Of a DNA stretch of 64,000 nucleotides, positions 17,132 to 24,736 are shown piece after piece. Under the pieces are notes generated by a model. That model did not search any database. It was not told the origin of the DNA and saw only the letters and a program-made list of their open reading frames with translations. Each line of letters starts with the position of its first letter. Positions within the stretch are counted from its first letter, which is position 1. The position numbers and the translations under genes are program-made. This DNA comes from Arthrobacter sp. 260 (GTDB taxonomy: Bacteria; Actinomycetota; Actinomycetes; Actinomycetales; Micrococcaceae), in contig NZ_JABFOE010000001.1 of assembly GCF_013116745.1 (NCBI RefSeq), positions 124,001 through 188,000 on the forward strand, read 5' to 3'.

Positions 17132-18795
17132 TCTTGTACTTCCTCTGATGTGTCAGCTGCGCGCTCCTCGAGCGGCAGCACCATGGTGAATGTTGACCCT
17201 CGACCGAGAGCTGAGGCCAGGTGAACCCTACCCCCGTGGGCGCTGACGATCGCATTGACAATGGTCAGGCCAAGGCCTGAGCCTTCTGTGCGGCGCCCAT
17301 GGGCGCCGCGGGCAAACCTGTCGAAGATGCGCGCCTGGTCCTCGCCGGGCACCCCAATGCCTTCGTCGCGGACCCACAGCAGCAAACCCCCGGGGTCCAG
17401 GCGGGAGCCCACCGCGATGGTCGAGCCGTCGTCGGAGAACTTGACGGCATTGACCACCAGTTGCAGCCAGGCCTGGGTGATCCGGCGGGGATCCAGCAAG
17501 CACGAGGCCTCTGCCCGAGCGTCAATGGTCCAGCGCCGGGAACCGAGGGGACGTGACTTGTCCAGCACATCATCGGTCAGACGGCCCACGTCGACCGTTT
17601 CGGGCCGCACAAACCCGGGCCGGGTGATTCCGGCGAGGGTCACCAAATCATCAACGAGGAGTCGCATCCGGTCCAGTTCGTCGAGGGCAATGCCACGCAC
17701 GGCGGTGACATCGGCAGGGTCCGCCGAATCCTGAAGCTCAAGGTGCCCCTGCACAATGGTGATGGGTGTGCGCAGTTCATGCCCGACGTCGTCGAGTAGT
17801 TGGCGTTGGGAGGTGAAGGATCCCTCCAGCCGTTCAAGCATCGCGTTGACAGTGCGGGTGAGGTCCGACAGGTCGTCATTCCCGGAGACCGGGATCCGCT
17901 CGGAGAGGTCGGAGTCCCCAATGTGTTGGGCGGTGTCCCGCAGCAGACGGATCGGCGCAAGGAGATTGCCCACCAGCAGCCAGCCGACCACGCCGATGAA
18001 GACCAGTGTCCCGAAGCTGATCAGGGCGAACGCGGCAAAGGTCTGGTTGAGCTGTCCATGTTCGGCGCGAGCGTCGTAGGCGAGCACGTACTGGGTAGGG
18101 CTGCTGTCGGCGGCCAGTTGCACTGGGACAACCAGCGCACGATAGGTGGTCTCGGCCGTGGCGATACTCGAAATGCTGACCCGGCTGGGGTCGGCTTGCG
18201 TGGCCACGTATTCGACCAGCTCCGCATCTTCCTCCAGGCGCAGTTGCACCGCCGGATTGGCTAGCAGGACAGCCTCGCCATCGCGCATGCCCAGCATTCC
18301 CTCGTTCGGCGCCGGGAGGGTGCGTTGCATGGCAACGAAAATCAGTTCCTGGGCTTCGGTAAAGTCCTCACGGGTTGTCGGGTCAATACCCGTGTCGAGG
18401 AGAGACTCGAACTCCAAAAAGTGTCGTTCCAGCGAGTTGTCCATGTCCGAGTTGATGTCGCTGCGCTGCAGCGCATAGGCCGCTGATCCGGCAACCAGCA
18501 GCCCCAACGCTGACAGCGCGAGAACAGCCCCGAGCACCCGGGTCCGGACGGTCCAGTTCCCACGCAACGCGGTGGACAGCCGCCGCCAGATCGACCGCCG
18601 CTTCCCTGCGGGACCCGGAGCTGGTTCATCAGCTGGCCGGGGTGGGTTCGAGACGGCGGGATTCACCTGCGGTATAGCCGCAGGCCTGGGAGGGGAGCGG
18701 GTTGGCCGGGTGTGGGGCGCACCGTCCGGCCTGCTGGAGTGGGTGGAACGCAGTACTTCGGTGGTGGGGCTGCCCTGCGGCCTAATCATCCCCAT
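17128..18795 (-). CDS. Membrane sensor histidine kinase
   Basis: 555 residues from ATG 18795 (the frame is open further but would run deep into the upstream gene; this start overlaps that gene's stop by 14 bases). A Pro/Arg-rich cytoplasmic N-terminus is followed by a transmembrane helix (~85-107), an extracytoplasmic sensor domain of ~150 residues, a second helix, and an HAMP segment. HisKA follows with the phospho-His in DDVGHELRTPI, then a HATPase_c domain with N box (VVNAVKFS), G1 (DEGIGVPG), F (IFDRFARG) and G2 (GSGLGLTIV). It should signal to the regulator at 16460-17131. The sensor domain has no motif I recognise. Confidence 0.93.
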   Translation of the reverse strand: MGMIRPQGSPTTEVLRSTHSSRPDGAPHTRPTRSPPRPAAIPQVNPAVSNPPRPADEPAPGPAGKRRSIWRRLSTALRGNWTVRTRVLGAVLALSALGLLVAGSAAYALQRSDINSDMDNSLERHFLEFESLLDTGIDPTTREDFTEAQELIFVAMQRTLPAPNEGMLGMRDGEAVLLANPAVQLRLEEDAELVEYVATQADPSRVSISSIATAETTYRALVVPVQLAADSSPTQYVLAYDARAEHGQLNQTFAAFALISFGTLVFIGVVGWLLVGNLLAPIRLLRDTAQHIGDSDLSERIPVSGNDDLSDLTRTVNAMLERLEGSFTSQRQLLDDVGHELRTPITIVQGHLELQDSADPADVTAVRGIALDELDRMRLLVDDLVTLAGITRPGFVRPETVDVGRLTDDVLDKSRPLGSRRWTIDARAEASCLLDPRRITQAWLQLVVNAVKFSDDGSTIAVGSRLDPGGLLLWVRDEGIGVPGEDQARIFDRFARGAHGRRTEGSGLGLTIVNAIVSAHGGRVHLASALGRGSTFTMVLPLEERAADTSEEVQD

Positions 18796-19195
18796 CGTCC
18801 CCAAAGTCGCTGTCGTCGTCTCCAAAGTCGTCGTCGTCCTCAAAGTCACCGTCGTCCCCGTCGTCGTCGCCGCCCCCGCCAGGGCCGGAGTTGTCATCAG
18901 TGTCTCCCGGGATCGGCGCTGGGGGAGGCACCACCTCGACCGGTTGCCCGGTCGGCTCGGTAGTGGGATCCGGGGAGGGTGTTTCGGGCGGCGGCGTGGG
19001 TAGCGGGGTGGACGGTGCGGATCCGGGGGCGGACGGGGTGGATCCGGGCGTCTGAGTCACGGTTTCCGTGAACGAGGACCCCAGGTCAGCAGGCACGGGA
19101 TCGGCCAACGACCCGACAATCCCGATCGCCGCTGCAGCAACTCCGCCCGCGCACGCCACACCCACCACCCAGGTATGGAGCTCCGAAGACTTCAT
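18782..19195 (-). CDS. Exported acidic low-complexity protein, first gene of the two-component operon
   Basis: A 137-residue protein. A hydrophobic segment (~9-30) looks like a signal or anchor, then come a Thr/Ser/Pro-rich stretch and a C-terminus made almost wholly of Asp and Gly with some Phe (~100-137). The acidic tail could bind cations such as calcium. Coding overlaps the start of the histidine kinase, so it is part of the same operon. Small exported proteins next to a kinase of this kind often act as accessory sensors or targets (inference). The acidic tract is encoded by near-repetitive GAC/GAT codons and could vary in length between strains. Confidence 0.75.
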   Translation of the reverse strand: MKSSELHTWVVGVACAGGVAAAAIGIVGSLADPVPADLGSSFTETVTQTPGSTPSAPGSAPSTPLPTPPPETPSPDPTTEPTGQPVEVVPPPAPIPGDTDDNSGPGGGGDDDGDDGDFEDDDDFGDDDSDFGDDGDD

Positions 19196-19201
19196 GGGTT
19201 A

Positions 19202-19234
19202 AGTATCCCGACAAAAGATGAGATGCACATGAGA
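19202..19234 (-). promoter_or_regulatory. Direct-repeat operator and leaderless promoter of the two-component operon
   Basis: On the minus strand TCTCAT occurs twice (19234-19229 and 19223-19218) exactly 11 bases apart, one helical turn, as expected for OmpR/PhoB-type binding. A GATACT -10 box (19207-19202) follows, ending 6 bases before the ATG at 19195, so the transcript would start at or within a base or two of the start codon. This suggests autoregulation of the operon and a leaderless mRNA. A related pair lies before 15730: TCTCAT at 15644 and TCTCAC at 15666, 22 bases (two turns) apart. Confidence 0.5.
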
Positions 19235-19244
19235 GTCCGTCAGA

Positions 19245-19727
19245 TCATTGTTCGTCGGCGAGGGTCCGCAACAGTGGTTCGGTCCGGTAGGGAATGTGTT
19301 CGTGAAGGGCGAGGACCGTTTCAGTGCGAATGACGCCCTTGATCCTCAGAATCGACCGGAGGGCCGACTGGAGGTGATGGGTGTCCTTGGCCGTCACACG
19401 GCACCAGACATCCCCCCGACCGGAGATCTCGTGGACCTCCAGTACCTGGTGGAGACGGCGTAGGCCCGAGATCACCCCGTCCAGTTCGCGGTGCGATACC
19501 TCGATTGTCACGAATGCCGCGACGTCGTAGCTGAGGGCCTCCAGGTCAAGTTCACGCCCACTGGCGCGCAGGGTGCCGGACCGGAGCAGCCGTCGAATCC
19601 GCGATTGTGCGGTGTTGCGTGCTACCCCAAGATGGTCGCTCAGCTCACCGATCTGGGCTCGGGGGTCTCGGACCAGCTCCAGGAGAAGACGGATATCGAC
19701 AAGGTCCAATTTGCTCACGGCGTGCAC
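19245..19727 (-). CDS. Lrp/AsnC family transcriptional regulator
   Basis: A 160-residue protein. The N-terminal helix-turn-helix (LDLVDIRLLLELVRDPRAQ ... LGVARNTAQSRIRRL) is followed by the Lrp ligand-binding/RAM domain (VAAFVTIEVSHRELDGVI ... VHEISGRGDVWCRVTA). Such regulators respond to amino acids or related metabolites. GTG 19727 or GTG 19718 may be the start. It is divergent from the MFS transporter, with a 129-base AT-richer gap that probably contains both promoters and its operator, so it may control that transporter. Confidence 0.9.
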   Translation of the reverse strand: MHAVSKLDLVDIRLLLELVRDPRAQIGELSDHLGVARNTAQSRIRRLLRSGTLRASGRELDLEALSYDVAAFVTIEVSHRELDGVISGLRRLHQVLEVHEISGRGDVWCRVTAKDTHHLQSALRSILRIKGVIRTETVLALHEHIPYRTEPLLRTLADEQ

Positions 19728-19856
19728 TTCCAGTCAGTTGGATAGCTCAAAACTGATGATTTCGATCAAGTCTAACGACAGATATGTTCCCAATACTCCT
19801 CCAGCCCGGAGAATAAGGGGGTTATCTGCTGTTTTGTTCTACCGTATGGAGAAGTC

Positions 19857-21104
19857 GTGAGCGTGCTGAGCGAGCTGCGGATGAAGCCGCCGGAGAGGGC
19901 GCGCTGGGGCTGGGATGCGTCGGTAAGGGCCAGACTGGTCCTCGCTGCCGTGGTTATTTCCACCCTGCTCATTGGTGCCAATCTGGCGACGCCGCTGTAT
20001 CCGCTGTTGCAGGCGGAGCTGGGTATTACTTCCTTCGAGGTCACCGTTGCCTTCTCCGCCTATGTGGTGACGCTGGTAGTGGGCCTGCTGATGGTGGGGC
20101 ACTGGTCGGATCACGTCGGCAGGCGTGCCGCGCTCGTCCTGGCTATTGTGATCGGGTTTGCCGGTGCCGGAGTATTTGGCGCGGCATCATCGTTGCCCAT
20201 GCTGGTGCTTGGTCGCTGCCTCCAGGGAGCATCTGTCGCTCTCGCGACAGGGGCCAGTTCCGCGGCACTGCGCGATCTCCTGCCACACCGGCCCGACTGG
20301 GCCTCTCGATTCACACTCCTGGCGTCGGCAGGAGGGGTTGCGGCCGGCCCGGTCATCGGCGGGCTGCTGTCCCTCTTGCCGGATCCCACCCGGACGCCCT
20401 TCGCGCTGTACTCACTGGTTCTTGTTGGTTTGCTCCTGCCCCTGCTGACCTTGAAGGCCCGGCCGGCAATCCGTGCCGCCGACGCTACCTCCCCTTTCAA
20501 GGCACTCAGGCCCCGGCGGCCCGTTGTCTCGCGTGCCGCCGGGCGTGCCTTCTGGACTGCATCGGCCGTAGGGTTTCTGAGCTTTGCGGTCTTCGGCTTC
20601 ACTCTCAGCCTTGCCCCGACCTACTTCGCCTCACTGGCCGGTACTGACTACCGCCCCCTGATCGGCCTCCTCGCAGCCCTGGTTCTCGGATCGTCGGCGC
20701 TCAGCCAGTTGATGCGGATGCGGGGTAGGCATGTCGTCACCATCGGCCTGACCGCCCTGGGTCTTGGCGTGGCACTGATTCCGGTTGCAGGGATGCTGGA
20801 CAGCGTCATCCTACTGGTGCTGGCCTGCCTCCTGGCTGGTGCCGGCCAGGGAATCGCGTTCCGCACTGTCTTCAACGAGGTCGCACTGAAGGTCGAGCCG
20901 TCCCAGCATTCCCAGATCATCAGCACCCTCTATGTGTTGACCTATCTGGGCAGCGCCGTCCCAGTGGTGGGATTGGGGGCTGCTGTGCATCTGTGGGGAC
21001 TGGATCGCTCAGTCACGGGATTCGCGGCAGTGATAGCGCTCGCCAGTGTCCTGCTGGCTGCCGGTAGCCTCCGCCGATCGCTCAAGTCACGGCTGGTGGA
21101 CTGA
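19857..21104 (+). CDS. MFS transporter (YnfM/CynX-like)
   Basis: A 415-residue major facilitator with about 12 hydrophobic helices. The loop between helices 2 and 3 reads GHWSDHVGRRAALVLA (the MFS signature G-x-x-x-D-x-x-G-R-R), and helix 5 region reads LASAGGVAAGPVIGGLL, typical of drug:H+ antiporter-type families. Probably an exporter, substrate unknown. GTG start. The flanking genes are regulators: a divergent Lrp protein upstream and an ArsR-like protein with a repeat operator 25 bases downstream. Confidence 0.88.
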   Translation: MSVLSELRMKPPERARWGWDASVRARLVLAAVVISTLLIGANLATPLYPLLQAELGITSFEVTVAFSAYVVTLVVGLLMVGHWSDHVGRRAALVLAIVIGFAGAGVFGAASSLPMLVLGRCLQGASVALATGASSAALRDLLPHRPDWASRFTLLASAGGVAAGPVIGGLLSLLPDPTRTPFALYSLVLVGLLLPLLTLKARPAIRAADATSPFKALRPRRPVVSRAAGRAFWTASAVGFLSFAVFGFTLSLAPTYFASLAGTDYRPLIGLLAALVLGSSALSQLMRMRGRHVVTIGLTALGLGVALIPVAGMLDSVILLVLACLLAGAGQGIAFRTVFNEVALKVEPSQHSQIISTLYVLTYLGSAVPVVGLGAAVHLWGLDRSVTGFAAVIALASVLLAAGSLRRSLKSRLVD

Positions 21105-21129
21105 TCGCACCGGCGTGCCCTCGAAATAC

Positions 21130-21173
21130 GCAAAGATTTATTTGCAAAGAAATGCTTGCAAAGAAACCTTTGC
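21130..21173 (+). promoter_or_regulatory. GCAAAG repeat operator upstream of the HTH regulator
   Basis: GCAAAG occurs at 21130, 21144 and 21158, exactly 14 bases apart, and is followed by CTTTGC at 21168-21173. The last pair forms a perfect inverted repeat GCAAAG-AAAC-CTTTGC. The array ends 17 bases before the ATG of the ArsR-like gene and overlaps its likely promoter, so an autoregulatory operator is the simplest explanation. The local AT content is well above its surroundings. Confidence 0.6.
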
Positions 21174-21190
21174 ACCTTTATCATTGAGGT

Positions 21191-21829
21191 ATGAATCTTC
21201 CCGATGAGCCAACGGACCGTTCAGATGACCGCACCCTTGATCTGGCCGGGCTCAAAGCACTGTCCCATCCGCTGAGAATCCAGCTTCTGGAACAGTTGTC
21301 GCAACTCGGTCCGCAGACAGCGAGTTCGCTCGCAGCCAGTCTCGGGGAATCCAGCGGTGCCACCAGCTATCACCTACGCCAGCTCGCCAAGCATTCGCTG
21401 GTTCGGGAGGTCGAGGGACGGGGGTCCGCCCGGGAGCGGTGGTGGGAACGGCCCCCGGGGGCACTCACCCTCTTCTCCAAGGATCTAGCCGCCGATCCAG
21501 CGGCTTTGCACGCCTCGAAGATCGTGAACCGGGAAATCGAACACCACCGAGCCGTCCTCCTGCAGGACTTCATGGAGCAGGGGTACGAGTTTCTTCCGGA
21601 GAACTGGTTCAACGGGTCAGTCATCGCCACCATGAACGCCCGCCTGACAGCCGAACAACTCGCCGAAGTCACCGAGGAGATGCTCGGCCATGCCAGGGCG
21701 CTGCTCGAAAAATACCGCGTCAGCGGCACCACCGATCCGAACGCCCGCGCCGTGCAAATGCACTTCAACGCGTTCCCGATCCTGCAGGGGCAGTTCGACA
21801 CCCCCGTGCAACGGGATAACCCCTCCTGA
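21191..21829 (+). CDS. ArsR-like winged-helix regulator
   Basis: A 212-residue protein. Residues ~18-85 are an ArsR/HTH_20-type winged helix (LKALSHPLRIQLLEQLSQLGPQTAS ... SSGATSYHLRQLAKHSLV), then an Arg-rich wing. The C-terminal ~110 residues are helical with no metal-binding Cys cluster, so metal sensing is unlikely. It is preceded by the GCAAAG operator array. It follows the MFS transporter and is followed by a small ORF, an arrangement seen for transporter repressors in related organisms. Ligand unknown. Confidence 0.85.
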   Translation: MNLPDEPTDRSDDRTLDLAGLKALSHPLRIQLLEQLSQLGPQTASSLAASLGESSGATSYHLRQLAKHSLVREVEGRGSARERWWERPPGALTLFSKDLAADPAALHASKIVNREIEHHRAVLLQDFMEQGYEFLPENWFNGSVIATMNARLTAEQLAEVTEEMLGHARALLEKYRVSGTTDPNARAVQMHFNAFPILQGQFDTPVQRDNPS

Positions 21830-21859
21830 TCCGCAACGAAGAATCAGAAAGATGTAGCC

Positions 21860-22060
21860 ATGACCACCACTTTTGTTACCTCTGCGCCCTCAATCCGCCC
21901 CACAGGCTTCGAAGCCCTCTTGATCCGCGTCGGTCACCGCTTGATCTCCACGGGAGAGCGGATGGCCGTCAACCATGCCCGTCACAGCGAAGCGGTGGTG
22001 GCCCACGATGAGCGCCGTCGGGATCTCTCGGCACGGCACCACTCAGGACTGCTGCCCTAG
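21860..22060 (+). CDS. Small hypothetical protein
   Basis: A 66-residue protein starting 31 bases after the ArsR-like gene, with GAAAGATG upstream of the ATG. The composition (basic, His-rich, several alanines; RVGHRLISTGERMA then a charged, His-rich C-terminus) resembles short uncharacterised proteins that follow HTH regulators in Arthrobacter genomes. No membrane helix or catalytic motif is visible. It could be a spurious frame. Confidence 0.45.
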   Translation: MTTTFVTSAPSIRPTGFEALLIRVGHRLISTGERMAVNHARHSEAVVAHDERRRDLSARHHSGLLP

Positions 22061-22088
22061 GTCCGCCCTTGGCTGCGGAGGTTCCTCG

Positions 22089-22613
22089 TCAGCTGGAGCC
22101 AGGGAGCACTCCAGAGTTACCGGGCAGATGGTTGAACACCAGCGTTGTCTCGGTATGGCCTACCACCGGATCCGTCGTCAAATGATCGAGTACCCAGTCC
22201 CTGAGGACCTCGGTGCTGGGGACCGCCAGATGCAGCAGGTAATCCACCGATCCCGCCACATGGAAAGTGGACACCACCTCGGGCAGTAGAGGGACCCTGG
22301 CGGTGAACCGGTCGATCTCCTCCCGGTTGTGGCCCTTGAGCTGTACCGACACCATCGCCTGCACCGCCCGGCCGACCGATGCAAAGTCGAGCTGGGCGTG
22401 GTAGCCGCTGATGACCCCACGTTCCACCAGCTGCCTGGTCCTCAAGAGGGCGGTCGAGGGTGCGACCCCGATGCGCTCGGCCAGCTGGGCGTTGGTAACC
22501 CGCGCATCAGCGACCAACTCGCGCAGGATCAATCGGTCGGTGTGGTCAAGCGCCATCGGCTCCCTGGATCGTGCGAGGGTTCCTGATGGTTCGGGTGCGG
22601 CATCGTGAGCCAT
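22089..22613 (-). CDS. Lrp/AsnC family transcriptional regulator
   Basis: A 174-residue protein. The N-terminal helix-turn-helix reads LDHTDRLILRELVADARVTNAQLAERIGV, and the C-terminal RAM domain contains VSVQLKGHNREEIDRF and HVAGSVDYLLHLAVP, the usual ligand-domain motif. ATG 22613 is chosen because AGGAAG lies at suitable distance; a TTG two codons earlier and an ATG at 22556 are alternatives. It is the second Lrp-type regulator in the window and lies next to a MarR-type gene on the same strand. Target and effector cannot be deduced. Confidence 0.88.
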   Translation of the reverse strand: MAHDAAPEPSGTLARSREPMALDHTDRLILRELVADARVTNAQLAERIGVAPSTALLRTRQLVERGVISGYHAQLDFASVGRAVQAMVSVQLKGHNREEIDRFTARVPLLPEVVSTFHVAGSVDYLLHLAVPSTEVLRDWVLDHLTTDPVVGHTETTLVFNHLPGNSGVLPGSS

Positions 22614-22635
22614 GGGCAAGCCACTTCCTGATGAA

Positions 22636-23100
22636 CTACTGCGGTTGTCTCAAGCCTAGCCCTCGCGAGTCGTCCGCGTTCAGTGCCGTGGTGCAGTTGC
22701 TGATCAAACGGTCGAGCTGGTGGCGCAGGACGGCGTCGTCGACCCCGTGGTCGACGGCGTCCAGCGCCGCTTCGAGTCCGTGCCAGGCGGCATCAGTCAG
22801 TCGCCTGCCCGTAATCGTCAGGTTGACCACGTTCGCACGGGAATCCGAGGCGCTGATCGTGACATCCACCAGCCCGAGCCCCGTCAACTGCTGGATCCGC
22901 TGGGTGACTGACGCCCTGCTCACGTCCAGCGACTGGGCTATTTTTTGCTGGGAGGAGGGCCCGGCAATCCGTACGGCCAGCAGCACCAGGAACGGGGCGT
23001 AGTGGATGCCGTGGCGGGTGAGGAGATACTCATCCGAGACGCGGTTCACCAGGGAGGTTGCGCGGTGCAGCTTGAACACCGTCGACTGTCGAAGATCCAT
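22636..23100 (-). CDS. MarR family transcriptional regulator
   Basis: A 154-residue winged-helix protein. The recognition region reads IAGPSSQQKIAQSLDVSRASVTQRIQQLTGLGLV, followed by the wing (ISASDSRANVVNLTITGRRL). The start is ATG 23100 (MDLRQSTVFKLHR); longer readings enter a Cys/Arg-rich stretch with no family resemblance. It is divergent from the Nudix gene. MarR proteins usually repress divergent or own genes in response to small aromatic ligands, but no clear operator was found beyond AT-rich sequence around 23101-23116. Confidence 0.88.
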   Translation of the reverse strand: MDLRQSTVFKLHRATSLVNRVSDEYLLTRHGIHYAPFLVLLAVRIAGPSSQQKIAQSLDVSRASVTQRIQQLTGLGLVDVTISASDSRANVVNLTITGRRLTDAAWHGLEAALDAVDHGVDDAVLRHQLDRLISNCTTALNADDSRGLGLRQPQ

Positions 23101-23180
23101 ACTGTTAAGTTGTTGACGTTTCGGGGTGCAGGTCAAGCATGTCGCTGAGCGATTCCTCAAGATCTGGCAGACTTGCCGCC

Positions 23181-23612
23181 ATGAGCGCTGAATGGGACAC
23201 ACGGGTCGGGGCCTATGGCCTGATCATCAACGAGTCAAAGATTCTGCTGGCACATTGGAACGAGGCTGGCTCCACGGGATGGACCCTGCCGGGCGGGGGA
23301 CTCGAGCTGGGAGAGGACGCGCCCACCGCGGCCGTCCGCGAGATCGAAGAGGAAACGGGATACACGGCGCTGCTGGACGACCTTCTCGGTGTAGATAGCC
23401 TGCACATCCCCGGCTCCTCGCGGCACAACGGGTCGGGTCGGCCGATGCATGCCCTGCGGATTGTCTACCGCGCGCACACCACTGGCGGAGTGCTTCGTCA
23501 TGAGGCTGACGGATCCACCGACCGGGCTGCCTGGGTGGATCTCGCCGATCTTCCGACCCTGAACCGGGTGGAACTGGTCGATATCGCCCTGACGATGGCC
23601 AACAGGGAATGA
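23181..23612 (+). CDS. Nudix hydrolase
   Basis: A 143-residue protein with a complete Nudix box: GGGLELGEDAPTAAVREIEE followed by ETGY, matching Gx5Ex7REUxEExGU. It should hydrolyse a nucleoside diphosphate linked to another group; the substrate is not evident. ATG 23181 begins just before the conserved WDTRVGAYGLIIN. An upstream in-frame ATG at 23139 is possible but would add non-conserved sequence and crowd the divergent MarR promoter. It ends 9 bases before rsgA, so they are probably co-transcribed. Confidence 0.88.
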   Translation: MSAEWDTRVGAYGLIINESKILLAHWNEAGSTGWTLPGGGLELGEDAPTAAVREIEEETGYTALLDDLLGVDSLHIPGSSRHNGSGRPMHALRIVYRAHTTGGVLRHEADGSTDRAAWVDLADLPTLNRVELVDIALTMANRE

Positions 23613-23621
23613 GGGCTGCCG

Positions 23622-24674
23622 ATGGACGAACTGCAGCACTATGGCCTGACCGACCGGATTAGCTCGCTCTTCGGAGCTGCCTTCCCGGATCGGCAGTGCA
23701 AACCGGGGCGCGTGGTCAGGGTTGACCGCAGCCGGATGCTGGTCGCGACGGCGCATGGCATTGAAAAGCATGACGCACGCCCCGACGTCGCTACCGGTGA
23801 CTGGGTGGCGCTGACGGGTGCTGACTCCACGCACTCAGCGATCGTGGGGGTCATGCCCCGGTACTCGGTCCTGCAGCGCAAGAAGGCTCATGATCCACTC
23901 GCTGAGGTCCAGGTTCTTGCGGCGAACGTCGACCTGGTGGGCGTGGTGGTCCCCCTTGATCGGCCCATCTCGTCCAACCGTCTGGAGCGCACCCTGGTGG
24001 CTGCCTGGGATTCGGGTGCTGTCCCTCTAGTCATTCTTACCAAGGCAGACCTGAGCAACCGGTTCGATGAGGTGGTTGCGCAGACCGTCGAACGGGCCGG
24101 AGCCGCTGAGGTGCTCACCACCTCAGCGGATACCGGCGACGGCCTGGACGAGGTGCTGGCGCGTTTTCGTCCCGGCGCCACAGTCGTGCTGCTCGGTCCC
24201 TCCGGAGCGGGGAAATCCAGCTTGGTGAACGCACTGGTCGGCACGGCGGTACAGGACACCGGGGCGGTGCGGGCTGGCGATGGGAGAGGGAAACACACCA
24301 CGACGTCGAGGGAACTGATTCCCCTGCCGGGAGGCGCGGTGCTAATGGACACGCCAGGGGTGCGTGGGTTTGCCCTGTGGGACGCCGCGGGCGGCCTGGA
24401 TGAAGTGTTCGGTGACATTGAGGAACTCTTCGCCCACTGCCGATTCACCGACTGCCGCCATGGACCGGAACCCGGGTGTGCTGTCCAGGCGGCCCTCGCC
24501 AGTGGGGCGCTCGAGGAGCGGCGCTGGCTGAGCTACCAGAAAATGGCGGAGGAGCTGGAACATCTTCACCGGCGCCAAACCGACGTCAGCCGGATCCGGG
24601 ATCGCGGATCTCACCATCAGGCCAGAGAGTCCGCGATGGCGAAGGACCACCGCAACCGGTTCCGTAAAACGTAA
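23622..24674 (+). CDS. rsgA: Ribosome small-subunit-dependent GTPase A
   Basis: A 350-residue circularly permuted GTPase acting in late 30S assembly. An OB fold (~25-85) is followed by G4 (ILTKADLS) placed before G1 (GPSGAGKSSL), then G2 (GRGKHTTT) and G3 (MDTPGVRGF), the permuted order that defines RsgA/YjeQ. The C-terminal zinc finger is present (HCRFTDCRHGPEPGCAV). The last residues are basic (KDHRNRFRKT), suited to rRNA contact. All motifs are intact. Confidence 0.95.
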   Translation: MDELQHYGLTDRISSLFGAAFPDRQCKPGRVVRVDRSRMLVATAHGIEKHDARPDVATGDWVALTGADSTHSAIVGVMPRYSVLQRKKAHDPLAEVQVLAANVDLVGVVVPLDRPISSNRLERTLVAAWDSGAVPLVILTKADLSNRFDEVVAQTVERAGAAEVLTTSADTGDGLDEVLARFRPGATVVLLGPSGAGKSSLVNALVGTAVQDTGAVRAGDGRGKHTTTSRELIPLPGGAVLMDTPGVRGFALWDAAGGLDEVFGDIEELFAHCRFTDCRHGPEPGCAVQAALASGALEERRWLSYQKMAEELEHLHRRQTDVSRIRDRGSHHQARESAMAKDHRNRFRKT

Positions 24675-24736
24675 CCTCGCAGGTGGCAGGGCAGCCAATC
24701 ACGTGTCCTACGGTGCCTCTGTGGCATCCTGTGTAA

